A DNA stretch of 64,000 nt from Pseudomonadota bacterium (GCA_021781815.1 JAJXWB010000007.1:95623-159622), one strand, 5' to 3'; numbered from the stretch's first letter, positions 26,890 through 36,411 are shown. Made by a program: numbers and translations. The notes: generated from the sequence alone by a model not told the origin.

Positions 26890-27453
26890 AGTTCGATCTG
26901 GGGCGGCCCCGCCGAGCACGCGACAGCGGACAGGAACTTTACAGTCAAAATACGGATGCCATTTGTAATGAACTTCCGCCTCCTGCCCGACATGGGCAGA
27001 ATGAACGGGGGATGACTCTTTCGCGCAAGAATGCGCTCTTTGCGGGCCACGACGATGGCGGGCGCAGCTCGGCCCGGATCGCTTCGCTGATCGTCACCTG
27101 CAAGATCAGCGGCGTCGAGCCATACGTCTGGATGAAGGCGACCCTCAAAGCGATCGCCAAAGGCCATCCGCAGTCACGAATCGACGACCTGATGCCTTGG
27201 GCATTCGGTCCGCCGACGTAGTTGTCGCCATTGTCGCAGCGCGTGCTTCAACGAGTTGCAACGCATTAGACTCGCACATAGCCCGCCCAACGGGAATCCC
27301 AACGCGGATTCAAATGTCGATTTGACCACCAGCGCTGCCGTTCATGGCGCATTCCGGCCAGAGCGGGAATGCGCGTCTCTGACGCAATCAGACGTTCGCG
27401 GTTAATTCCAGCTGCCGCGCCATCATCCATGCGGTCGGTTAGAATAGCGAAAC
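26890..27453. other. gene-free stretch between the phenol operon and the AcnX operon
   Basis: Apart from the IS66 transposase fragment I see no coding region. A GGGGCGGCCCC dyad lies at about 26901-26911 but without a T run. A 16-bp dyad, tcaaat-gtcg-atttga, is at 27310-27325; it could be a protein-binding site or part of an IS end. The two large operons converge here, so terminators are expected but not obvious. Confidence 0.5.
27000..27221 (+). mobile_element. IS66-family transposase C-terminal remnant
   Basis: The frame ending at the TAG of 27219-27221 reads SRKNALFAGHDDGG, then IASLIVTCKISGVEP, GHPQSRIDDLMPWAF. These are the last roughly 70 residues of IS66 TnpC (usual forms RKNALFAGSDxGA, IASLIETCKLNGVxP, WPNSRIDELLPWA). 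The RNase-H-like catalytic core and the tnpA/tnpB genes are missing. A start codon at 27012 lies inside the fragment by chance. Confidence 0.85.
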
Positions 27454-27876
27454 TTATCGATCCTTCTTGCGCAGGATTTCGACCCTTCCCGTATCTGCGT
27501 CGACCTTCACCCAGTCGCCGGTCTTGATGACGTCCAGCGGATCCCGATCAAAGTCGGTCATCGCCGGCGCGCGCGTGACGACGGCGCCGAGCGCGACTTT
27601 TGTGGACATGCGGTTGAACAGCAGCGCCTTCGGCGCGGCGCCGGCGAGACGAGCCATATGAAAATAGTGCGACCAGGCCGACGATCCTTTCGCGCCCGGA
27701 AAGACCAGAATCTTGTCCTTGAAGCTCTGGCCTCGTAATTCGTGGCGCAGTTCCGTGATGGTCCCGGTGCGCGGGTCCATGCCGCCCCAGCCCGAGATTG
27801 TCTCGCGCGTCACGAGCGCCTCGCCCTCGACGACGCCGCCAACGACCGTGCGCCCACGCAAGATAACGCCGCTCAT
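27454..27876 (-). CDS. aconitase X swivel-domain (small) subunit
   Basis: The 140-residue product from ATG 27876 is the small AcnX subunit: VILRGRTVVGGVVEGEALV at the start, GWGGMDPRTGTI, and the swivel-domain catalytic segment FPGAKGSSAWSHYF. It pairs with the large subunit, whose stop codon overlaps its ATG by 4 bp. Known two-part AcnX enzymes dehydrate cis-3-hydroxy-L-proline in bacteria; archaeal AcnX dehydrates phosphomevalonate. The substrate here is unknown. It is the last gene of a ten-gene operon. A longer upstream frame overlapping the large subunit is not supported. Confidence 0.9.
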   Translation of the reverse strand: MSGVILRGRTVVGGVVEGEALVTRETISGWGGMDPRTGTITELRHELRGQSFKDKILVFPGAKGSSAWSHYFHMARLAGAAPKALLFNRMSTKVALGAVVTRAPAMTDFDRDPLDVIKTGDWVKVDADTGRVEILRKKDR

Positions 27877-29156
27877 TTCAGCCCCCCGTTCCAGCGCCCG
27901 GTCAGCGCAGCATCCACGCATTCCTCGATTGATCCGAACCAGGCTTCGACGCCAAGGATGGCGGGCAGGTAATGCGACTGCTTCGCCGAATCCGTCGCGA
28001 CGACTTTCGTGCCTTTGGGCGCCACTCGGCCGATGGCGGGACAGGTGTCGCTCATCAGCCAGGCGCCGGCGTCCCTGATGATCTTGGTGTAGCCGCTGCG
28101 GTCGGCGACCGACTTGATCGAGCGCGGCGTGAAAATCCACAACTGCACGCTCGGATCGATATGCTTTCCGTCAAGCAACTGCGCGGCGCGCCTGATCTGC
28201 TCGATCGAATCGTGCGGACACCCGAGCATGATGAAATCGACTTTCTTCTCGTGTGCGCCTGCGTTGAGCATGTCATAGGCTTCGCGTCGTTCCTTCGCGC
28301 CGTATTTCAGCGTCGCCAGCGCGCGCCCAGGCCGCGTGATCGCCTCGATCGACGTCGCCTCCGGCGTCGCGCCGGGAATGTGGAACAGCTCGACGCCGCC
28401 CGACGACGCCGCGGCCGCGCCGAAATGCTTGAGCTTCATCATGTTCGGCTGGCTTTTCACGCCCGCCAGCAGTGGAATGTCGTCCTGCACGACGTGGCCG
28501 ACCCAATACCCGAGCAGCCCCCAGTCCATCATGTCGTCGACGTCGAACTCGACGTCGATGCGATGGGTCGCGGAACGGTTCTCCGGAATGTGCAGGCCCC
28601 AGTAAGGAATGCGCGCAGTGACGCTCGCTGCGCCCGTGCTCTCGCGCCCCTCGGTATTGGTGCGCGCGCCGAGCACGCTGTTGCAGTAGACGACGGCTGA
28701 GCTTTCCATCCACGCGCAATGCTGGCCCATGACCGGCACGTTACCGACCTGGTAGGGCGTGCACGTGCCCATCATGTTGACGCCGCGCCTGCCGAAATGC
28801 GCCTCGCCGCGCTTCTGCAGATCGGCGACTTCCTTTGCGCCACCCTGTTGTTCCCAATGCTCCGTGTCGATGCCGTGAATCACCTGGCAGGTAAAGGCCT
28901 CGAATTCCGGCGTCTCGATCGTCTCGTCCGAGTCGAGATTGAATTCGGAAAATGCTGCGTCGAGGCCACCGGGCTTCAGGGCGTAATCGCGCACGAAAGG
29001 CGTCGCCATGCCGACCGTGCCGACGACATTGTCGGTCTTGATCAGCTTCTCGGCGCCGAGCGCATTGCCGTATTTGACGAGAAGCTCCATGGCTTTCCGC
29101 TTCGCGGTTCCATGCGCGCCGTCGAGCATGGCCTTCTCTTCGTTGTCGAGCAGCAT
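27873..29156 (-). CDS. aconitase X catalytic (large) subunit
   Basis: From ATG 29156 the gene encodes 427 residues of AcnX large subunit. Three cysteines in conserved settings, Cys132 (MMGTCTPYQVG), Cys313 (MLGCPHDS) and Cys372 (MSDTCPAIG), are the likely Fe-S ligands. NTEGRESTGAASVTARIP and HQIxxD-like blocks also match the family. AcnX is a hydro-lyase related to aconitase. It sits 14 bp after an SDR gene and is co-directional with a HAAT transporter, so it probably acts on the imported compound or its oxidation product. Either hydroxyproline or another hydroxy-acid would fit. Confidence 0.92.
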   Translation of the reverse strand: MLLDNEEKAMLDGAHGTAKRKAMELLVKYGNALGAEKLIKTDNVVGTVGMATPFVRDYALKPGGLDAAFSEFNLDSDETIETPEFEAFTCQVIHGIDTEHWEQQGGAKEVADLQKRGEAHFGRRGVNMMGTCTPYQVGNVPVMGQHCAWMESSAVVYCNSVLGARTNTEGRESTGAASVTARIPYWGLHIPENRSATHRIDVEFDVDDMMDWGLLGYWVGHVVQDDIPLLAGVKSQPNMMKLKHFGAAAASSGGVELFHIPGATPEATSIEAITRPGRALATLKYGAKERREAYDMLNAGAHEKKVDFIMLGCPHDSIEQIRRAAQLLDGKHIDPSVQLWIFTPRSIKSVADRSGYTKIIRDAGAWLMSDTCPAIGRVAPKGTKVVATDSAKQSHYLPAILGVEAWFGSIEECVDAALTGRWNGGLK

Positions 29157-29170
29157 GTCGAAGTCTCCGT

Positions 29171-29989
29171 TCAGTCTGCTGCGCCGAGCGAGGCGCCGCC
29201 GTCGATCAGTATTTCCGCGCCGGTAATGTGGCGCGAGGCGGGCGAGGCGAGGAACAGCGCCGCACCTTTGATGTCGTCCGGCGTCGCGATGCGATGCAGC
29301 GGCGCAGCCGCCTCGAACGGCGCGCGCGCCTCCGCCTCCTTCAACCGCCCGCCGGCAATGTTCGTGACGACGGGACCGGGAGCGATTGCGTTGACCAGAA
29401 TGTTCCAGCGCGCCAACTCGCGCGCCGCCTGCCGCGCAAGTTGCGCGACGCCGGCCTTGGAAGCGACATAGGGCGTGCCGACATGCAGTTCGGTCATCGT
29501 CGCCGAGATCGAACTGGTGACGATGATTCGTCCGCCGTTCTGCTTCTTCAGGACCGGCGCCACCGCACGGATCGTCCGGAAGATCGAACCGAGATTGGTC
29601 GTGATCACGCGGTCCCAAAAATCCGGGTCGAGATTCTCGATCGCGCCCGCCCCGTTGCGCGCGCCATCAGCGAGCAGAAAGCCCGGGCCCCCGCTGATGC
29701 CGGCATTGGCGAATACAATGTCGATCCCGCCGAACGCCGAGACCGTCGCCGCCACGGCGCGCTCAAGATCGACGATGCTCGTCGCGTCAGCGACCTCGCC
29801 GCGGACATCGGCGCCGGCGTCCTTGAGCATCGACAGGGCCGGATCGAGCGTGGCGGCGTCGCAGTCAACGAGCGCGATGCGCCCGCCGGCGTCCGCCATG
29901 ATCTCGGCGATGGCCAAGCCGATGCCGCTGGCGGCGCCGGTGATGAAGACGCGCTTGCCGCGCACGTCGAACATATCGCTCGCTCTCAC
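29171..29989 (-). CDS. short-chain dehydrogenase/reductase
   Basis: The 272-residue SDR has the classical cofactor motif TGAASGIG (residues 18-25), NAG at FANAGISG, catalytic Ser in TSSISA, and YVASK (Tyr and Lys). An Asp after beta-2 (LVDCDAAT) points to NAD rather than NADP. The start used is GTG 29989, whose TGA-overlap with the previous gene matches every other junction in this operon; ATG 29974 is the alternative. It could oxidise an alcohol in the imported substrate before or after AcnX. Confidence 0.92.
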   Translation of the reverse strand: MRASDMFDVRGKRVFITGAASGIGLAIAEIMADAGGRIALVDCDAATLDPALSMLKDAGADVRGEVADATSIVDLERAVAATVSAFGGIDIVFANAGISGGPGFLLADGARNGAGAIENLDPDFWDRVITTNLGSIFRTIRAVAPVLKKQNGGRIIVTSSISATMTELHVGTPYVASKAGVAQLARQAARELARWNILVNAIAPGPVVTNIAGGRLKEAEARAPFEAAAPLHRIATPDDIKGAALFLASPASRHITGAEILIDGGASLGAAD

Positions 29990-30723
29990 CTTTCGCTCTC
30001 CACTCCGTGCCTGGCGCCGGCCTGCGCGACGCCGAACAGACGCGCCTTGGCGTTTTCGTCCGCGACAAGCGCCGACGTCGGGCCACGATGCACGACAACG
30101 CCCCTGTCGAACACTATAGCGTCCTCGGCGAAGGCAAGCGCGAGATCGACCTTCTGCTCGACCAGCACGATCGTCGGTTTATCCTCGGCGCGGATCGCGG
30201 CCAGCGCGTCGTACAGCTTATCGACGACAATCGGCGCCAGCCCTTCCATCGGTTCGTCCAGCAGAAGCGCCTTCGGCGCGCCGCCAAGCGCCCGTCCGAT
30301 CGCCAGCATCTGCTGCTCCCCGCCAGAAAGGCGGTCGCCATAGTTGCGGCGACGTTCCGCCAGCGAGGGGAACAGCGCGTAGATGCGCTCGGCGCTCCAG
30401 CCACCGTCCCGGCGGGCGATCGCCAGATTTTCATCGACTGTCAGGGACGGGAAAATCTCGCGCTCTTGCGGCACGAAGCCGAGGCCTTTTCTCGCACGAC
30501 GTTGCGGCGGAAGGCGGGTGATATCCTCGTCGCCGACCAGGATGCGGCCGCCGAGGAACCTGCACGATCCCATCAGCGCATGCAGCAGCGTGCTCTTGCC
30601 GACGCCGTTGCGCCCGAGCAGCGCGAGCACGCCGCCGGCGGGTATCGAGAAGGAAACGTCATGCAGGACGATGGTCTCGCCCCAGCCCGCGCGCAGGTTT
30701 TCAATGGTCAGGGGCAGGCTCAT
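29986..30723 (-). CDS. LivF-type ABC ATPase of the AcnX operon
   Basis: The 245-residue ATPase has Walker A GRNGVGKST, signature LSGGEQQMLAIGRAL and Walker B ALLLDEPMEGLAP, as in LivF proteins. The start (ATG 30723) overlaps the LivG-type gene stop by 4 bp. It provides one of the two nucleotide-binding subunits of this importer. Confidence 0.93.
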   Translation of the reverse strand: MSLPLTIENLRAGWGETIVLHDVSFSIPAGGVLALLGRNGVGKSTLLHALMGSCRFLGGRILVGDEDITRLPPQRRARKGLGFVPQEREIFPSLTVDENLAIARRDGGWSAERIYALFPSLAERRRNYGDRLSGGEQQMLAIGRALGGAPKALLLDEPMEGLAPIVVDKLYDALAAIRAEDKPTIVLVEQKVDLALAFAEDAIVFDRGVVVHRGPTSALVADENAKARLFGVAQAGARHGVESER

Positions 30724-31472
30724 GGCCGGCTCCGTCCGAGGTAGACGGTCCGCACTTCCGCGTTGGCGGCGATTTCCGCCGGCGCGCCGCGCATCAGCAC
30801 GCGACCTTGCACGAGAACGACGATTTCCTGCGCGAACCGGAACACCATGTCCATGTCGTGCTCGATCATCAGCACCGCCGTCTCTTTCGGCAAGCGGTCG
30901 ATGGCCGTGTGTATCGCGTGCGCCTCGCCGGATGGAACGCCCGCCGCAGGTTCGTCGAGCAGCAACACGCGCGGCTTCAGCGAGATGGCGATGGCTATCT
31001 CCAGCAGGCGCTGCAGACCGTAAGGCAGGCTGCCCGCAGCGTCGTCGGCGCTGGCGCCGAAGCCAAGATCGGCGAGCCGCGCGTCGGCTTCCTCGAGACA
31101 AGCCGCCCAGACCCGGCGATAGGCCAGCATGCGCCAAGCGCAGCCGTCGCGTTCGGCGATGGCGAGAGCGACATTTTCACGCGCCGAGGTCTCCCGCAGC
31201 AGCGTGTTGATCTGATGCGTGCGCACGAGGCCACGGCGGACGCGCGCGGCGGGCGACAGACGATCGACCCGCGCGCCATCCAGGCTGATCGCGCCGGCGT
31301 CGGCGACGAGAACGCCGGTAAGCAGATTGACGAATGTCGTCTTCCCCGCGCCGTTCGGCCCGATGAGCGCCGCGCGCGCGCCACGGGCGAGAGACAGATC
31401 GATCAATTGGGCGACATGCAAGGCGCCGAAACTCTTCGTCAGGCCGCGCACCTCGATCGCCGGGGCGCTCAT
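30720..31472 (-). CDS. LivG-type ABC ATPase of the AcnX operon
   Basis: The 250-residue ATPase shows Walker A GPNGAGKTT, the LivG insertion with RTHQINTLL, Walker B VLLLDEPAAG and the switch His in IEHDMDMVF. The signature (LPYGLQRLLEIAIA) is the PYG variant common in LivG. Start ATG 31472 overlaps the permease stop. Confidence 0.93.
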   Translation of the reverse strand: MSAPAIEVRGLTKSFGALHVAQLIDLSLARGARAALIGPNGAGKTTFVNLLTGVLVADAGAISLDGARVDRLSPAARVRRGLVRTHQINTLLRETSARENVALAIAERDGCAWRMLAYRRVWAACLEEADARLADLGFGASADDAAGSLPYGLQRLLEIAIAISLKPRVLLLDEPAAGVPSGEAHAIHTAIDRLPKETAVLMIEHDMDMVFRFAQEIVVLVQGRVLMRGAPAEIAANAEVRTVYLGRSRP

Positions 31473-32434
31473 TTGCCGCCTCCTGTAGACGGCCGCGCAC
31501 GCCTGTCGAGAAGATCGACCAGACCGGCAAGGCCGTTCTCGAAGAACATCACGACGGCGATCATCATCAGGCCGATCACCAGCATCCAGCGGAACGGGTC
31601 GATCTCGGCGGCGAAATTCTGGCCGACTACGTAGACGAGCGCGCCGAGATAGGCACCCCAGCGTCGACGCATGCCGCCGAGCACCGCCACCATGAGAACG
31701 GTGCCCGAGGTCAGCACGCCAAGGCTCGCGAGGCTGACGGTCTTCGTCGCCTGCGCGCCGAGCGCGCCGGCGGTACCCGCCATCGCCGCCGAAAGCGCAT
31801 AGGCTGCGATCAGGCGCATGCGCACCGGCGCGCCGATCGCGCGCATACGCGCCGCGTTCTGCCTTACGCCGTCGAGCGAATGGCCGAACGGCGAGCCGAG
31901 TATGCGCCATGCGATCATCGTCCAGACGAAGACAACAGCGAGTGTGTAGAGATAGGCGGTGTGGCCCCACAGATCGAACCTGAAGAGGCCCAGCACGGGC
32001 GACGGACGGATGCCTGTCAACCCGTCATCGCCGCCGGTAAGATCGCGCGCGCTGTTGGCGAATTCCGCGATCATCGAGGCGATGGCGAGCGTCAGCATCA
32101 TCAGCGTCAGACCGGAGGTATCCAGGATCAGCGCGCCCGTGACGGCGCCGACGAGACCGGCGACGAGCGTCGCAGCCGCAAGCCCCGCCAGCGGATCGGC
32201 CCACACATGGATCGCGAATATGCCGGCCGCATACGCGCCGACGCCGTAGAAGGCGCCGTGGCCGAGCGTGACGATGCCTGCATGCCCGAGAGCGAGATCG
32301 AGCGACAGGGCGAACAGCCCCATCGTCAGAACGGAGGCCGCGAGACTCATGTAATCGGGCGCGATCCAGTTCACGGCGATCGCCGCAAGCCATGGCGCTG
32401 CCCTCATCGCCCAGTTGCCGGCGCGTGCGATCAT
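31469..32434 (-). CDS. LivM-type permease of the AcnX operon
   Basis: The 321-residue inner-membrane protein has about nine hydrophobic helices, the LivM block LALGHAGIVTLGHGAFYGVGAY and the coupling loop GSPFGHSLDGVRQNAARMRAIG. Longer upstream extensions would run through the LivH gene and lack family character, so ATG 32434 was used. It overlaps both neighbours by 4 bp. Confidence 0.92.
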   Translation of the reverse strand: MIARAGNWAMRAAPWLAAIAVNWIAPDYMSLAASVLTMGLFALSLDLALGHAGIVTLGHGAFYGVGAYAAGIFAIHVWADPLAGLAAATLVAGLVGAVTGALILDTSGLTLMMLTLAIASMIAEFANSARDLTGGDDGLTGIRPSPVLGLFRFDLWGHTAYLYTLAVVFVWTMIAWRILGSPFGHSLDGVRQNAARMRAIGAPVRMRLIAAYALSAAMAGTAGALGAQATKTVSLASLGVLTSGTVLMVAVLGGMRRRWGAYLGALVYVVGQNFAAEIDPFRWMLVIGLMMIAVVMFFENGLAGLVDLLDRRARPSTGGGK

Positions 32435-33300
32435 TGCGAAGGCCCCGGAACAAGGCCGCGCGGCCGCCACAGCAGGAGGCCGATGACGGCAGCGAAGAAA
32501 ATGTAGGAGGATGCGCCCGGCAGGAAATACTTGCCGACGGTGTCGATCAGGCCGAGGACGAGCGAGGCGACGAGCGATCCACGGAAATCGCCAGTCCCGC
32601 CGATGCCGACGACGATCAGGAACAGAACGAGGTAGCGCAGCGCGTAATAGGGCTCGAGCGGCATCAGTTGCGCGCCGAGCACGGCGCCAATTCCGGCGAG
32701 CGCGCATCCAGCGGCGAAGGTCGTGGCGAATATAGCGTCGACATCTATGCCGATGGCGCGGCACATGCGCGGATTGTCGACAGCCGCGCGCAGGCGCGCG
32801 CCAAACATCGTGCGGTCGATGACGAGCCAGAGCAGCAGCGCGAGCAATGCGCCGGCCGCGATCAGAAACAGGCGGTAGGCCGGATAGGCGCGAAACCCGA
32901 TGTCGACGAGGCCGGCAAGCGATGGCGGCAACGGCATGATGCGGATGGCCGTGCCGAACAGGATGGTGAGCGTGGCGATGACGACGAAGGTCAGGCCGAA
33001 GGTCATCAGCGCCTGAGGCAGGTCGCCGCGGCTGTAGAGCGGACGAAACAACAGGCGCTCCGCAGCGAGCCCTGCCCCGCCAGCGGCCAGCGCCGCGATC
33101 AGAATGGCAAGCGCGAAGCCTGCGCCGTTCGCCAGCGCGACCGAGCCGGCATAGCCGCCGATCATCGCGAAGGCGCCATGCGCGAGATTGACGACTCGCA
33201 TGAGGCCGAGCGTGATGGTCAGGCCGACGGAAATGACGAACAGCGCCATTCCGAAGGCCAGTCCGTCGAGCAGGATCGTGAGCAGGCTCAGAACTGACAT
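32431..33300 (-). CDS. LivH-type permease of the AcnX operon
   Basis: The 289-residue membrane protein begins with a typical LivH stretch (LLDGLAFGMALFVISVGLTI) and has GLMRVVNLAHGAF, the conserved first loop, and the coupling loop FGARLRAAVDNPRMCRAIG. It lies 16 bp after the binding-protein gene and overlaps LivM. Confidence 0.92.
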   Translation of the reverse strand: MSVLSLLTILLDGLAFGMALFVISVGLTITLGLMRVVNLAHGAFAMIGGYAGSVALANGAGFALAILIAALAAGGAGLAAERLLFRPLYSRGDLPQALMTFGLTFVVIATLTILFGTAIRIMPLPPSLAGLVDIGFRAYPAYRLFLIAAGALLALLLWLVIDRTMFGARLRAAVDNPRMCRAIGIDVDAIFATTFAAGCALAGIGAVLGAQLMPLEPYYALRYLVLFLIVVGIGGTGDFRGSLVASLVLGLIDTVGKYFLPGASSYIFFAAVIGLLLWRPRGLVPGPSQ

Positions 33301-33316
33301 TCGTCGCGGAAGCCGG

Positions 33317-34498
33317 TTATTCCGGATTCCACTCCTTCCAAGGATCCTTGACCATCGGGAACGTCTGGAAGTTCACGTTGACGAGCTTGCCGTCGCGTTC
33401 CTCGACCTTGCGCAGGTAGATGTTCTCGACCATGTCGCGCGTCACCGGATCGATCGCGAACGGACCGCGCGGGCTGTCGAAGGCGATGCCCTTCCAGAGG
33501 CTGATCGCCTGATCGCCGGTCACGTTCGGGCCGAATTTCTCGACCGCGCGATAGATCAGCTCCATGCCGTCGTAGGCGCCGACGGAGGCGAGGTCCGGCG
33601 TCGTCTTCGGTCCGAACATTTCTGTCAGGTTTTTCCACAGCGCCTTGTTCAGGGGATTATCGACGGTCTCCGTGTAGTGAAAGGCCGAGACGACGCCGAG
33701 GGCGGCCGGCCCGATCTTCGGCAAGTCGATCTCCTGCGTCTCGGCGGTGCACAGCAGCTTGATGCCTGCGGGCTTCAGGCGCGACGCCCAGGTGTTGATC
33801 ATGCCGACGGTCGGCGGGCCGCCGGGTCCGAAGATGAACAACGCGTCCGGCTTCATCTGCCCGATTCGCTCGAAAAAGGGCGAGAAGTCCGTGGCGGAAA
33901 GCGGAATGCGGATCGAATCCAGCACCTCCCCGCCCGCCGCCTTGAACTGGCGCGCAAAGGTCTGTTCGGCGTCGAAGCCCGGCGCGTAGTCGGAAACGGC
34001 GGTAACGACGCGCTTTATGCCATTGGCGTAGGCCCATTCGGCAATCGGCTTGGCGACCTGCGGGATTGTGTGGCTGGTGCGCACAAAATACGGCGACTTG
34101 CGCACGACGACGGCAGTCGCCGCATTGAAGATGACGGTCGGCGTCTTCGATTCCGTCACGAGGTCGGCGACCGCGAGCGCATTCGGGGTGAAGACGAAGC
34201 CGGCGAGAAATTTCACCCTGTCGCGCAGGATCAGGCCTTCGGCGAGTTGCTTCACCCGCGCCGGATCGGGACCGCCGTCGTCGCGATAGACAATCTCGAT
34301 CTTCGTGCCGTTGACCGTGTCGCCATGGATCTTCTGGTAGACCTGTATGGCCTGCTGGAACTGCTCGCCCCAGCGCGCGAACGGGCCCGACGATGTCGCG
34401 ATGACGCCGACCTTCACCGTTTCGGCACTGACCGCACCCGCAGCAAGCGCGGTCGCCATCGCCACGGCCACTCCCAGATTTCGCAGTTTCGTTGTCAT
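33317..34498 (-). CDS. HAAT-type periplasmic binding protein of the AcnX operon
   Basis: From ATG 34498 the product is 393 residues with a Sec signal (VAVAMATALAAGAVSAE) and a LivJ-like mature start VKVGVIATSSGPFARW. It delivers the ligand of this operon to the LivHMGF complex. The ligand cannot be read from sequence; the neighbours (FAD oxidoreductase, SDR, AcnX) point to a hydroxylated acid or imino acid rather than a simple branched-chain amino acid. Confidence 0.9.
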   Translation of the reverse strand: MTTKLRNLGVAVAMATALAAGAVSAETVKVGVIATSSGPFARWGEQFQQAIQVYQKIHGDTVNGTKIEIVYRDDGGPDPARVKQLAEGLILRDRVKFLAGFVFTPNALAVADLVTESKTPTVIFNAATAVVVRKSPYFVRTSHTIPQVAKPIAEWAYANGIKRVVTAVSDYAPGFDAEQTFARQFKAAGGEVLDSIRIPLSATDFSPFFERIGQMKPDALFIFGPGGPPTVGMINTWASRLKPAGIKLLCTAETQEIDLPKIGPAALGVVSAFHYTETVDNPLNKALWKNLTEMFGPKTTPDLASVGAYDGMELIYRAVEKFGPNVTGDQAISLWKGIAFDSPRGPFAIDPVTRDMVENIYLRKVEERDGKLVNVNFQTFPMVKDPWKEWNPE

Positions 34499-34524
34499 TG
34501 TAGCCCTCCCCGGAACTTGAGGTT

Positions 34525-35829
34525 TCAGTCGACGCGCTCGAGATTGTCGTGCACGCGCGTCTTCAGCGCGTCGATGTCGATCTGGTGCACGCTGCCGGAG
34601 CCCGCGAGGTCGAGCGCGTGGGCCGCGGCCGCGCCCATGGCGATGCACGGCCCCATCACGCGCACGCTCGACAGCGCCGCATTGTCGGCGTCGATGCAGC
34701 GGCCGGCGGCGACGATGTTGTCGGCTTCCGCCGGCACAAGGCTGCCGAATGGCACGTAATGCACGTGGTCCTTGTCGAACACGTGCCAGTGGTGACCGGA
34801 GCCGTGATCGTGCAGTTCGATCGGCCACGCCGTGCGCGCGATCGCGTCGGCGAACTTCGTCCCGGCGCGCACGTCGTCGACGGAGAGCTGCTGGCGTCCG
34901 ACGATCCAGCGCGTCTGGCGGATGCCCGGGAAGCCGTAGGTGCGGATGCGCGCCTTGCCGAAACATTCCGGGAATTCAGCCTTCAGGAAGGCGAAGGCGC
35001 GATCAGCCTGTTCCTTGCCCTCTATACCTTTCAGCGTCGCGGCGAGCGGTTCGAGCGGCGTCTCGACATGTGTCATGTTCATCGCCGCCACGCCGCGCCC
35101 TGGAATGACGAAGGACAGGCCTTCGCGGCGCACCAGCCCATAATCTCCGGCCTTCTCGCGCATGCGCGCCGGCAGTTCCTCGCGCGTCGGAACTTTCGTT
35201 TCGTCGATGTTCTCGACGATCAGCATCTGCGTGCCGAACACCGGACCGTCCGCCGGTTCGCGGCAGGCGAAGCCCGCCTGCCAGACAAGCGCAGCGTCCC
35301 CTGAGGCATCGACGAAACCATTCGCCTCGACCTCGACGTCGCCATAACGCGTCGAGAGATCGATTCCGGTCACGCGGCGGCCTTCAACGCGTACGTTGCG
35401 CATAACCGCGCCGACGATCACGGTCACGCCGGCGGCGAGCATCGCTTTTTCCACCCAGCGCCCGAGCGCAATCTCGTCGTAGTAGACGACCGTCGTGTGC
35501 GGGCCGTGGCGATAGAACAACGCATCCTGCTGTGCGCCGAGGTCGCGCAGGATATCGTCGGCAATTCCATGGGTGAACTGGTAGCCGTGCGTGCCGTTTG
35601 CAAACAGGCCGCAGAAAGTGGCGATGATCGAGTTGACCGCCTGACCGCCAAGCGCGGGCAGACTGTCGACCAGCACTACGCGGCGGCCGGCGCGCGCGCC
35701 CTCGATCGCCGCCGACATGCCCGCCGCGCCTGAGCCGATCACGCAAATATCTGCGCTGACGCGCGTCGGCCGGGCGCCCGCACCGCGCCGGACGATCTTC
35801 GTTCCGGCCGAAACTTCTGTCGCTGTCAT
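34525..35829 (-). CDS. FAD-dependent oxidoreductase (PF12831-like)
   Basis: The 434-residue protein carries an N-terminal FAD-binding motif (DICVIGSGAAGMSAAIEGA), then GGQAVNSIIATFCG, and near the end DNIVAAGRCIDADNAALSSVR, all typical of the FAD_oxidored (PF12831) family. No signal peptide is seen, so it is cytoplasmic. It is 26 bp before the binding-protein gene and 16 bp after the decayed NMT1-type gene. It may oxidise the imported substrate. The exact reaction is not known for this family. Confidence 0.85.
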   Translation of the reverse strand: MTATEVSAGTKIVRRGAGARPTRVSADICVIGSGAAGMSAAIEGARAGRRVVLVDSLPALGGQAVNSIIATFCGLFANGTHGYQFTHGIADDILRDLGAQQDALFYRHGPHTTVVYYDEIALGRWVEKAMLAAGVTVIVGAVMRNVRVEGRRVTGIDLSTRYGDVEVEANGFVDASGDAALVWQAGFACREPADGPVFGTQMLIVENIDETKVPTREELPARMREKAGDYGLVRREGLSFVIPGRGVAAMNMTHVETPLEPLAATLKGIEGKEQADRAFAFLKAEFPECFGKARIRTYGFPGIRQTRWIVGRQQLSVDDVRAGTKFADAIARTAWPIELHDHGSGHHWHVFDKDHVHYVPFGSLVPAEADNIVAAGRCIDADNAALSSVRVMGPCIAMGAAAAHALDLAGSGSVHQIDIDALKTRVHDNLERVD

Positions 35830-35845
35830 CGATTGCTCCGGGCGT

Positions 35846-36355
35846 TCATTTCGGGTTCGTCGCTGGATGGTCGGCGACGAAGGACTTGTCGATGATCGCC
35901 GCCGCGTCACCCTCGGCGCTGCGCACGAAGGCGCCGGGGGCGTCGCGTTGCAGCAGCACACGCGAATATTCGTCCGCGCCGCGACGATAGGCCGCTAGAC
36001 CTTTTTCGATTGCGCTGCGCTGCTTCAAGACGGTCGCCGTCGAGGCGACGATCGGGGTGATCGTGGCGGCGGCGGTCAGCGCAGCGTCGGGCTGGCCGCC
36101 CTGGATCGCCGCGGCCACCACAGACAGCGTCTGCAGCGGCGTGACTCTCACGGTCGCGATATCGAGCTTCAGCTTGTCGGCGATCAATCCGAGCGAATAG
36201 TGGAAGGTCGAACCGATCTGCGTGATCCCGACGGAATGGCCGGGCAGATCGGCCAATGTCTTCAGGCCCGCGTCATAGGCGCGCTTCAAGGCGACCAGCG
36301 CTGCAATCGCGGGCCGCAGCGGCGACATTAGCCCAGCCGGCAAGGATTCCGCCAT
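35846..36355 (-). pseudogene. decayed NMT1/TauA-like binding-protein gene
   Basis: From ATG 36355 (GAGGAAATGAAGGG before it) the frame encodes 169 residues with NitT/TauT-type binding-protein segments: ALKRAYDAGLKTLADLPGHS, VGITQIGSTFHYSLGL, LKLDIATVRVTPLQTL, IQGGQPDAALTAAATITPIV. There is no signal peptide or N-terminal lobe start. Between TPIVAS and the AIEKGLAAYRRGADEY helix a stretch of roughly 25 residues seems deleted, and the C-terminus is short. It is most likely a remnant at the head of the operon. It is still open, so a truncated protein could be made. Confidence 0.65.
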
Positions 36356-36411
36356 CCCTTCATTTCCTCGTTCGGTCCCGGTCGGCGCCGGGTTAGCGTC
36401 ATTGTCTGTTA

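Noticed and set aside
27012..27221. Functional small gene of 69 codons
   Set aside because: It is the C-terminal end of an IS66 transposase without catalytic domain, so treated as a remnant.
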